DNA of 64,000 nt from Gigantopelta aegis (taxonomy: Eukaryota; Mollusca; Gastropoda; Neomphalida; Peltospiridae), in the NCBI RefSeq assembly GCF_016097555.1, contig NC_054701.1:3617688-3681687 (forward strand), read 5' to 3'. This document shows positions 49,906 through 61,900 of this stretch, piece after piece. A program made the translations under genes and the position numbers. The notes under the pieces are model-generated. The model worked only from the letters and a program-made list of their open reading frames with translations. It did no database searches and was not told the origin of the DNA. Position 1 is the first letter of the stretch. Each line of letters begins with the position of its first letter.

Positions 49906-52900
49906 CTGTCTCTCTGTCTGTGTCTATGTAACTGACTGTCCATCTGCGTATAGTTATTATTTTGTTACGTGATAATTTGGTATCACGTAATGTAATATAT
50001 CATCAGACTTCAAACATCCAGACAACATAGAAATGGGGTCCATTCATACAGCCATTTATTAATTTTTCACTGGCCATTTTCATCACCAGAAATTTTTAGT
50101 TACAGGTTCTTACTGGCTTAATGTATTTTGGTGTTTTGTTTTTCAGTTCTGTTATTTTGAGACCTTTTCAGTTGAAAACAATTATCATAGTTTGTTCTTT
50201 TTGCATCATTTCGGCTGTCACACACTGATTTCACATTTACTGCAGGTTAAAGAACTGAACAGAAAAGTGGAAAAAGAAAAGATGGAGCAGTTGTCAGCTA
50301 TGAAGAGATCAGCAGGAGGGGAAGGGGGGAGGGACAAGAAGAAGTGGAACGAAATGGAAGTGCAGTTTCTTATTAAAGCGGTGAATCTGTTTCCAGCTGG
50401 CACCCAGGACCGGTGAGCTTGCACTGTTATCATGTCGCAATGAATACAAACCAAAATTCATATACATAGGATGGGGTTTGGGCTTTTTTACAAAGAATTT
50501 CATACTGATTAAATTACATGGTATGTGCTGTCAATAGTGTCATGTGTGGCAAAATATGTATAAAACATTCCCAGATGCTAATGTAAAGGCTTTTTTCTTT
50601 AACCATTATGATCTGATGTAAAATTGCAGTAATCTAACAGTATCATACATGATGTTGAACATTTCTTGTCGAGGCATACAGCTGAGTGAACTAGCTGAAG
50701 CGTATGCAACTTTCATGTCCAGAATCCACACACTACCAAAGTCCTCATATTACCAACTTCTTCTTTAACTATATACCATTTGAATGGGAAAGACTTAGAT
50801 TTTAGTAAACTTTCAATGTATAATTTAATTACATACTTTTGGAAGAGTGTGACTGTTTAAAGCGTTGAGTGTAGAATTTTAAAGTTTTATAAGCAGAATG
50901 CCATGACGTCGTGTGATTGTATTAATTTGGTCACAGTTCTTCATTTCTTTATCGCTGTGTTTCAGATGGGATGTCATAGCCAAATTCATTGGACAACACG
51001 TAGAAGGCAGTGACAAAAATGCTAAAGATGTCCTTGCCAAGGCTAAAGAATTACAGAAAAATGGTAAACTAAAGTTTAAAATGTAAAATAGTTAATTGAA
51101 GTTCCATCCTCAAAAAATTCATGGTTCAGTCTTAATTTTTCTGTCTAATATTGTGAACCAAATAAGCCAGTTAAAAATTCTATTAATTCAAATTTTTTCA
51201 ATTCTAAGCATTCAAATAAATTCAGTGTAATTAATATTTCCTTTGATTAGGTAATCTTTGAAATTTTAAACAATAACAAAAGCACATGCAAGTGTTGTTC
51301 AGGGGTTTTATAAATGTGTATTGTAGGACCATGTGTTGAGGGGGTTTGTTCTCATTTCAGATTTTGCACTCAAAGAAGATGCACAAAAACGTGCGTATGA
51401 ACATTTTGTCAAGGAGCATAAAGTGGCTGCATCAAGTGTACAAGACCAGCCAAGTCAAAGAATGGAAAGTGAGTGTGCACTGTCTGTCTTTGTTCATCCA
51501 TCCATCCATCTGGAGGTCCATCTATTTTTGGGTGTGCAAATTACAAACTGTGCTTTGTCACCAATGTTTGTTTGAAGGTCATTTAATTCTGTTCAGACAT
51601 GTATTTTACATTTTTACTTCACAAATGGCATAGGCAGCACAATGTGTGTTATCTTGGGCATTTCACTTGGCCCAAATTACTTTCATGGTTGATACAAGAT
51701 GTCAAGTACCATAGATTCTGTCGGATATGGGGTGGGGTGGGGTGGAAGTAACAGGGAGGAGACTCAGAATGAGGAGGAGGATATAGGAGTTTTGTAAAAA
51801 GTTAGACATGTTTTATCAGTGTTTGAGTTACATATGTGTATATTAGCTATCTGACAGAAGAGTGAGTAATATCAAGCTGTGATTGTCCCCTAGGTGTGGT
51901 TGAAGTTATGTTAGTTATAAGAGTGGGTTATATCAAGCTGTGATTGTCCTCTATGTGTGGTTGAAGTTACGTTGTTATAAGAGTGGGTTATATCAAGCTG
52001 TGATTGTCCTCTAGGTGTGGTTGAAGTTACGTTAGTTATAAGAGTGGTTTATATCAAGCTGTGATTGTCCCCTAGGTGTGGTTGAAGTTACGTTAGTTAT
52101 AAGAGTGGTTTATATCAAGCTGTGATTGTCCCCTAGGTGTGGTTGAAGTTACGTTAGTTATAAGAGTGGTTTATATCAAGCTGTGATTGTCCCCTAGGTG
52201 TGGTTGAAGTTACGTTAGTTATAAGAGTGGTTTATATCAAGCTGTGATTGTCCCCTAGGTGTGGTTGAAATTACGTTAGTTATAAGAGTGGTTTATATCA
52301 AGCTGTGATTGTCCCCTAGGTGTGGTTGAAATTATGTTAGTTATAAGAGTGGTTTATATCAAGCTGTGATTGTCCCCTAGGTGTGGTTGAAATTATGTTA
52401 GTTATAAGAGTTGTTTACCTCAAGCTGTGATTGTATCCTAGGTGTGGTTGAAGTTATGTTAGTTGTAAGAGTGGGTTATATTAAGCTGTGATTGTCCTCT
52501 AGGTGTGATTGAAGTTACGTTAGTTATAAATGAGTAACATCAAGCTGTGATTGTCCCCTAGGTGTGGTTGAAGGTATGTTAGTTATAAGAGTGGTTTATA
52601 TCAAGCTGTGATTGTACCCTAGGTGTGGTTGAAGTTATGTTAGTTATAAGTGAGTAACATCAAGCTGTGATTGTCCCCTAGGTGTGGTTGAAGTTATGTT
52701 AGTTATAAGAGTGGTTTATATCAAGCTGTGATTGTCCCCTAGGTGTGGTTGAAGTTATGTTAGTTATAAGAGTGGGTTATATCAAGCTGTGATTGTCCCC
52801 TAGGTGTGGTTGAAGTCATGTTAGTTGTAAGAGTGGTTTATATCAAGCTGTGATTGTCCTCTAGGTGTGGTTGAAGTTATGTTAGTTATAAGAGTGGTCT

Positions 52901-55900
52901 ATATCAAGCTGTGATTGTCCCCTAGGTGTGGTTGAAGTTATGTTAGTTATGAGAGTGGGTTATATCAAGCTGTGATTGTCCTGTAGGTGTGGTTGAAGTT
53001 ATGTTAGTTATAAGTGAGTAACATCAAGCTGTGATTGTCCCCTAGGTGTGGTTGAAGTTATGTTAGTTATATGAAGCTGTGATTGTCCTCTGTGTGTGGT
53101 TGGTTACGTTAGTTATAAGAGTGGGTTATATCAAGCGGTGATTGTCCCCTAGGTGTGGTTGAAATTATGTTAGTTATAAGAGTGGTTTATATCAAGCTGT
53201 GATTGTCCCCTAGGTGTGGTTGAAATTATGTTAGTTATAAGAGTGGTTTATATCAAGCTGTGATTGTCCCCTAGGTGTGGTTGAAATTATGTTAGTTATA
53301 AGAGTGGTTTATATCAAGCTGTGATTGTACCCTAGGTGTGGTTGAAATTATGTTAGTTATAAGAGTGGGTTATATTAAGCTGTGATTGTCCTCTAGGTGT
53401 GGTTGAAATTATGTTAGTTATAAATGTGGTAACATCAAGCTGTGATTGTCCCCTAGGTGTGGTTGAAGGTATGTTAGTTATAAGAGTTGTTTACCTCAAG
53501 CTGTGATTGTCCTCTAGGTGTGATTGAAGTTACGTTAGTTATAAATGAGTAACATCAAGCTGTGATTGTCCCCTAGGTGTGGTTGAAGGTATGTTAGTTA
53601 TAAGAGTGGTTTATATCAAGCTGTGATTGTACCCTAGGTGTGGTTGAAGTTATGTTAGTTATAAGAGTGGGTTATATCAAGCTGTGATTGTCCCCTAGGT
53701 GTGGTTGAAGTCATGTTAGTTGTAAGAGTGGTTTATATCAAGCTGTGATTGTCCCCTAGGTGTGGTTGAAGTTATGTTAGTTATGAGAGTGGGTTATATC
53801 AAGCTGTGATTGTCCTGTAGGTGTGGTTGAAGTTATGTTAGTTATAAGTGAGTAACATCAAGCTGTGATTGTCCCCTAGGTGTGGTTGAAGTTATGTTAG
53901 TTATATGAAGCTGTGATTGTCCTCTGTGTGTGTTGAAGTTATGTTAGTTATAAGAGTGGGTTATATCAAGCTGTGATTGTCCCCTAGGTGTGGTTGAAAT
54001 TATGTTAGTTATAAGAGTGGTTTATATCAAGCTGTGATTGTCCCCTAGGTGTGGTTGAAATTATGTTAGTTATAAGAGTGGTTTATATCAAGCTGTGATT
54101 GTCCCCTAGGTGTGGTTGAAATTATGTTAGTTATAAGAGTGGTTTATATCAAGCTGTGATTGTCCCTAGGTGTGGTTGAAGTTATGTTAGTTATAAGTGA
54201 GTGGGTTATATCAAGCTGTGATTGTCCCCTAGGTGTGGTTGAAGTTATGTTAGTTATAGTTATAAGAGTGGGTTATATCAAGCTGTGATTGTCCCCTAGG
54301 TGTGGTTGAAGTTATGTTAGTTATAAGAGTATATCAAGCTGTGATTGTAGGTGTGGTTGAAGTTAGTTAGTTATAAGGGTTATATCAAGCTGTGATTGTC
54401 CCCTAGGTGTGGTTGAAATTATGTTAGTTATAAGAGTGGTTTATATCAAGCTGTGATTGTCCCCTAGGTGTGGTTGAAGTTATGTTAGTTATAAGAGTGG
54501 TTTATATCAAGCTGTGATTGTCCCCTAGGTGTGGTTGAAATTATGTTAGTTATAAGAGTGGTTTATATCAAGCTGTGATTGTACCCTAGGTGTGGTTGAA
54601 ATTATGTTAGTTATAAGAGTGGGTTATATCAAGCTGTGATTGTCCTCTAGGTGTGGTTGAAGTTATGTTAGTTATAAGTGAGTAACATCAAGCTGTGATT
54701 GTCCCCTAGGTGTGGTTGAAGTTATGTTAGTTATAAGAGTTGTTTATATCAAGCTGTGATTGTCCCCTAGGTGTGGTTGAAGTTATGTTAGTTATAAGAG
54801 TGGGTTATATCAAGCTGTGATTGTCCTCTAGGTGTGGTTGAAGTTATGTTAGTTATAAAGTGTTATCAAGCTGTGAGTTATGTGGTTGAAGTTATGAGTT
54901 ATAAGAGTGGTTTATATCAAGCTGTGATTGTCCCCTAGGTGTGGTTGAAGGTATGTTAGTTATAAGAGTGGTTTATATCAAGCTGTGATTGTCCCCTAGG
55001 TGTGGTTGAAGTTATGTTAGTTATAAGTGAGTAACATCAAGCTGTGATTGTCCCCTAGGTGTGGTTGAAGTTATGTTAGTTATAAGAGTGGGTTATATCA
55101 AGCTGTGATTGTCCCCTAGGTGTGGTTGAAGTTATGTTAGTTATAAGAGTGGTAACATCAAGCTGTGATTGTCCCCTAGGTGTGGTTGAAGTTATGTTAG
55201 TTATATCAAGCTGTGATTGTCCTCTAGGTGTGGTTGGTTACGTTTATAGTTATAAGCGGTGATTGTCCCCTAGGTGTTTGAAATTATGTTAGTTATAAGA
55301 GTGGTTTATATCAAGCTGTGATTGTCCCCTAGGTGTGGTTGAAATTATGTTAGTTATAAGAGTGGTTTATATCAAGCTGTGATTGTCCCCTAGGTGTGGT
55401 TGAAATTATGTTAGTTATAAGAGTGGTTTATATCAAGCTGTGATTGTACCCTAGGTGTGGTTGAAATTATGTTAGTTATAAGAGTGGGTTATATTAAGCT
55501 GTGATTGTCCTCTAGGTGTGATTGAAGTTACGTTAGTTATAAATGAGTAACATCAAGCTGTGATTGTCCCCTAGGTGTGGTTGAAGTTATGTTAGTTATA
55601 AGAGTTGTTTACCTCAAGCTGTGATTGTCCCCTAGGTGTGGTTGAAGTTATGTTAGTTATAAGAGTGGGTTATATTAAGCTGTGATTGTCCTCTAGGTGT
55701 GATTGAAGTTACGTTAGTTATAAATGAGTAACATCAAGCTGTGATTGTCCCCTAGGTGTGGTTGAAGTTATGTTAGTTATAAGAGTGGTTTATATCAAGC
55801 TGTGATTGTCCCCTAGGTGTGGTTGAAGTTATGTTAGTTATAAGAGTGAGTAACATCAAGCTGTGATTGTCCCCTAGGTGTGGTTGAAGTCATGTTAGTT

Positions 55901-58900
55901 ATAAGAGTGGGTTATATCAAGCTGTGATTGTACCCTAGGTGTGGTTGAAGTTATGTTAGTTATAAGAGTGGTCTATATCAAGCTGTGATTGTCCCCTAGG
56001 TGTGGTTGAAGTTATGTTAGTTATGAGAGTGGGTTATATCAAGCTGTGATTGTCCTGTAGGTGTGGTTGAAGTTATGTTAGTTATAAGTGAGTAACATCA
56101 AGCTGTGATTGTCCCCTAGGTGTGGTTGAAGTTATGTTAGTTATATGAAGCTGTGATTGTCCTCTGTGTGTGGTTGGTTACGTTAGTTATAAGAGTGGGT
56201 TATATCAAGCGGTGATTGTCCCCTAGGTGTGGTTGAAATTATGTTAGTTATAAGAGTGGTTTATATCAAGCTGTGATTGTCCCCTAGGTGTGGTTGAAAT
56301 TATGTTAGTTATAAGAGTGGTTTATATCAAGCTGTGATTGTCCCCTAGGTGTGGTTGAAATTATGTTAGTTATAAGAGTGGTTTATATCAAGCTGTGATT
56401 GTACCCTAGGTGTGGTTGAAATTATGTTAGTTATAAGAGTGGGTTATATTAAGCTGTGATTGTCCTCTAGGTGTGATTGAAGTTACGTTAGTTATAAATG
56501 AGTAACATCAAGCTGTGATTGTCCCCTAGGTGTGGTTGAAGGTATGTTAGTTATAAGAGTTGTTTACCTCAAGCTGTGATTGTACCCTAGGTGTGGTTGA
56601 AGTTATGTTAGTTATAAGAGTGGGTTATATTAAGCTGTGATTGTCCTCTAGGTGTGATTGAAGTTACGTTAGTTATAAATGAGTAACATCAAGCTGTGAT
56701 TGTCCCCTAGGTGTGGTTGAAGGTATGTTAGTTATAAGAGTGGTTTATATCAAGCTGTGATTGTACCCTAGGTGTGGTTGAAGTTATGTTAGTTATAAGT
56801 GAGTAACATCAAGCTGTGATTGTCCCCTAGGTGTGGTTGAAGTCATGTTAGTTATAAGAGTGGGTTATATCAAGCTGTGATTGTCCTGTAGGTGTGGTTG
56901 AAGTTATGTTAGTTATAAGTGAGTAACATCAAGCTGTGATTGTCCCCTAGGTGTGGTTGAAGTTATGTTAGTTATATGAAGCTGTGATTGTCCTCTGTGT
57001 GTGGTTGGTTACGTTAGTTATAAGAGTGGGTTATATCAAGCTGTGATTGTCCTCTAGGTGTGGTTGAAGTTATGTTAGTTATAAGAGTGGTTTATATCAA
57101 GCTGTGATTGTCCCCTAGGTGTGGTTGAAATTATGTTAGTTATAAGAGTGGGTTATATCAAGCTGTGATTGTCCTGTAGGTGTGGTTGAAGTTATGTTAG
57201 TTATAAGTGAGTAACATCAAGCTGTGATTGTCCCCTAGGTGTGGTTGAAATTATGTTGGTTATAAGAGTGGGTTATATCAAGCTGTGATTGTCCTCTAGG
57301 TGTGGTTGAAGTTATGTTACTTATAAGTGAGTAACATCAAGCTGTGATTGTCCCCTAGGTGTGGTTGAAGTTATGTTAGTTATAAGAGTGGTTTATATCA
57401 AGCGCTAATTGTCCCCTAGGTGTGGTTGAAATTATGTTAGTATAAGAGTGGGTTATATTAAGCTGTGATTGTCCCCTAGGTGTGGTTAAAGTTAAGTTAG
57501 TTATAAGAATGGTTTATATCAAGATGTGATTGTCCCCTAGGTGTGGTTGAAGTTATGTTAGTTATAAGAGTGGTTTATATCAAGCTGTGATTGTCCCCTA
57601 GGTGTGGTTGAAGTTATGTTAGTTATAAGAGTGGGTTATATCAAGCTGTGATTGTCCCCTAGGTGTGGTTGAAGTTATGTTAGTTATAAGAGTGGTTTAT
57701 ATCAAGCTGTGATTGTCCCCTAGGTGTGGTTGAAATTATGTTATAAGAGTGGTTTATATCAAGCTGTGATTGTCCCCTAGGTGTGGTTGAAGTTATGTTA
57801 GTTATAAGAGTGGTTTATATCAAGCTGTGATTGTCCCCTAGGTGTGGTTGAAATTATGTTAGTTATAAGAGTGGTTTATATCAAGCTGTGATTGTCCCCT
57901 AGGTGTGGTTGAAGTTATGTTAGTTATAAGAGTGGTTTATATCAAGCTGTGATTGTCCTCTAGGTGTGGTTAAAGTTATGTTAGTTATAAGAGTGGTTTA
58001 TATCAAGCGCTAATTGTCCCCTAGGTGTGGTTGAAATTATGTTAGTATAAGAGTGGGTTATATTAAGCTGTGATTGTCCCCTAGGTGTGGTTAAAGTTAA
58101 GTTAGTTATAAGAGTTGTTTATATCAAGATGTGATTGTCCCCTAGGTGTGGTTGAAGTTATGTTAGTTATAAGAGTGGTTTATATCAAGCTGTGATTGTC
58201 CCCTAGGTGTGGTTGAAGTTATGTTAGTTATAAGAGTGGGTTATATCAAGCTGTGATTGTCCCCTAGGTGTGGTTGAAGTTATGTTAGTTATAAGAGTGG
58301 TTTATATCAAGCTGTGATTGTCCCCTAGGTGTGGTTGAAATTATGTTATAAGAGTGGTTTATATCAAGCTGTGATTGTCCCCTAGGTGTGGTTGAAATTA
58401 TGTTATAAGAGTGGGTTATATCAAGCTGTGATTGTCTGTCGTGTTAGTTAGTTATAAGAGTGGGTTATATCAAGCTGTGATTGTTCTCCAGGTGTAGTTG
58501 AAGTTATGTTGTTACAAGAGTGTGTTATATCAAGCTGTGATTGTCCTCCAGGTGTGGTTGAAGTTACGTTGGTTATGCTGTAATTGTCCTCCAGGTGTGG
58601 TTGAAGTTAGTTGGTTACCGGCCTCGGTGGCGTCGTGGCAGGCCATCGGTCTACAGGCTGGTAGGTACTGGGTTTGGATCCCAGTTGAGGCATGGGATTT
58701 TTAATCCAGATACCGACTCCAAACCCTGAGTGAGTGCTCCGCAAGGCTCAATGGGTAGGTGTAAACCACTTGCACCGACCAGTGATCCATAACTGGTTCA
58801 ACAAAGGCCATGGTTTGTGCTATCCTGCCTGTGGGAAGCGCAAATAAAAGATCACTTGCTGCCTGTCGTAAAAAGAGTAGCCTATGTGGCGACAGCGGGT

Positions 58901-61900
58901 TTCCTCTCAAAATCTGTGTGGTCCTTAACCATATGTCTGACGCCATATAACCGTAAATAAAATATGTTTAGTGCGTCGTTAAATAAAACATTTCTTTCTT
59001 TTTCTGTTATAGTCTAAAAACAGTGTCAGAATGACCATATGTTTGACGTCCAATAGCCGATGATAAGATAAAAAAATCAATGTGCTCTAGTGGCGTCGTT
59101 AAATAAAACAAACTACTTTTTTAGTTAGTTGGTTATGCTGTGATTGTCCTCTAGGTGTGGTGGAAGTTACATTAGTTATAAGAGTGTGTTATATGAGCTG
59201 TGATTGTCCTCTAGGTGTGGTAGACCAGCAGTTGAGGGAAACGGGGATGAACCCCGCCCCGTGGACCACAGATGAGCAGAAGATGTTGGAGCAGGCGTTG
59301 AAGACGTACAATGCAAGCACGCCCGAACGCTGGGAGAAGATCGCAGAGGCCGTGAACACTCGCAGTAAGAAGGACTGCATGAAGAGATACAAGGTAATTG
59401 TATTAACTGTTAGTCATTGTATTAACAATGTTAGTCATCGTCTTAACACTGTTAGTCATTGTATTAACACTGTCAGTACTTGTATTAACACGGTCAGTCA
59501 TTGTATTAACACTGTCATTAACACTGTCAGTCATTGTATTAACACCGTCAGTCATTGTATGAACACTCTTAGTACTTGTATGAACACTGTCAATCATTGT
59601 ATTAACACTGTCAGTACTTGTATTAACACTGTCAGTCATTGTATGAGCACTGTCAATCATTGTATGAACACTGTTAGTACTTGTATTAACACTGTCAGTC
59701 ATTGTATGAACACTGTCAATCATTGTATTAACACCGTCAGTCATTGTATGAACACTGTTAGTACTTGTATTAACACTGTCAGTCATTGTATGAACACTGT
59801 CAGTCATTATATGAACACTGTTAGTACTTGTATTAACACTGTCAGTCATTGTATTAACACCGTCAGTCATTGTATGAACACTGTTAGTACTTGTATTAAC
59901 ACTGTCAGTCATTGTATGAACACTGTCAGTCATTGTATTAACACCGTCAGTCATGTATGAACACTGTTAGTCATTGTCTTAACACTGTCAGTACTTGTAT
60001 TAACAAACACTGTTAGTACTTGTATTAACACTGTCAATCATTGTATGAACACTGTCAGTACTTGTATTAACACTGTCAGTCATTGTATTAACACTGTCAG
60101 TACTTGTATTAACACTGTCAGTACTTGTATTAACACTGTCAGTCATTGTATGAACACTGTTAGTCATTGTCTTAACACTGTCAGTACTTGTATGAACACT
60201 GTCAGTCATTGTATTAACACTGTCAGTACTTGTATGAACACTGTCAGTCATTGTATGAACACTGTCAGTCATTGTATGAACACTGTTAGTCATTGTATTA
60301 ACACTGTCAGTCATTGTATTAACACCGTCAATCATTGTATGAACACTGTTAGTCATTGTCTTAACACTGTCAGTACTTGTATGAACACTGTCAGTACTTG
60401 TATTAACACTGTCAGTACTTGTATTAACACTGTCATTAACACTGTCAGTCATTGTATGAACGCTGTTAGTCATTGTATTAACACTGTCAGTACTTGTATG
60501 AACACTGTCAGTACTTGTATTAACACTGTCATTAACACTGTCAGTCATTGTATGAACACTGTTAGTCATTGTATTAACACTGTCAGTCATTGTATTAACA
60601 CTGTTAGTCATTGTCTTAACACTGTCAGTACTTGTATGAACACTGTCAGTACTTGTATGAACACTCAGTCATTGTATGAACACTGTCAGTCATTGTATTA
60701 ACACTGTCAGTCATTGTATGAACACTGTCAGTACTTGTATTAACACTGTCAGTACTTGTATTAACACTGTCAGTACTTGTATTAACACCGTCAGTCATTG
60801 TATGAACACTGTTAGTCATTGTCTTAACACTGTCAGTACTTGTATTAACACTGTCAGTACTTGTATGAACAAACACTGTTAGTACTTGTATTAACACTGT
60901 CAATCATTGTATGAACACTGTCAGTACTTGTATTAACACTGTCAATCATTGTATGAACACTGTCAGTACTTGTATTAACACTGTCAGTCATTGTATTAAC
61001 ACTGTCAGTACGTGTATTAACACTGTCAGTACTTGTATTAACACCGTCAGTCATTGTATGAACACTGTTAGTCATTGTCTTAACACTGTCAGTACTTGTA
61101 TGAACACTGTCAGTCATTGTATTAATACTGTCAGTACTTGTATGAACACTGTCAGTCATTGTATGAACACTGTCAGTCATTGTATGAACACTGTTAGTCA
61201 TTGTATTAACACTGTCAGTCATTGTATTAACACCGTCAATCATTGTATGAACACTGTTAGTCATTGTATGAACGCTGTTAGTCATTGTATTAACACTGTC
61301 AGTACTTGTATGAACACTGTCAGTACTTGTATTAACACTGTCATTAACACTGTCAGTCATTGTATGAACGCTGTTAGTCATTGTATTAACACTGTCAGTC
61401 ATTGTATGAACACTGTTAGTCATTGTATTAACACTGTCAGTCATTGTATTAACACTGTTTGTCATTGTCTTAACACTGTCAGTACTTGTATGAACACTGT
61501 CAGTCATTGTATTAACACTGTCAGTCATTGTATTAACACCGTCAATCATTGTATGAACACTGTTAGTCATTGTATGAACGCTGTTAGTCATTGTATTAAC
61601 ACTGTCAGTACTTGTATGAACACTGTCAGTACTTGTATTAACACTCATTAACACTGTCAGTCATTGTATGAACGCTGTTAGTCATTGTATTAACACTGTC
61701 AGTCATTGTATGAACACTGTTAGTCATTGTATTAACACTGTCAGTCATTGTATTAACACTGTTTGTCATTGTCTTAACACTGTCAGTACTTGTATGAACA
61801 CTGTCAGTCATTGTATTAACACTGTCAGTCATTGTATTAACACTGTCAGTCATTGTATTAACACTGTCAGTACTTGTATGAACACTGTCAGTACTTGTAT

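Noticed and set aside
49671..49972. Leu/Ser/Cys-rich membrane-like small proteins
   Set aside because: Translation of a (CT)n tract in three frames.
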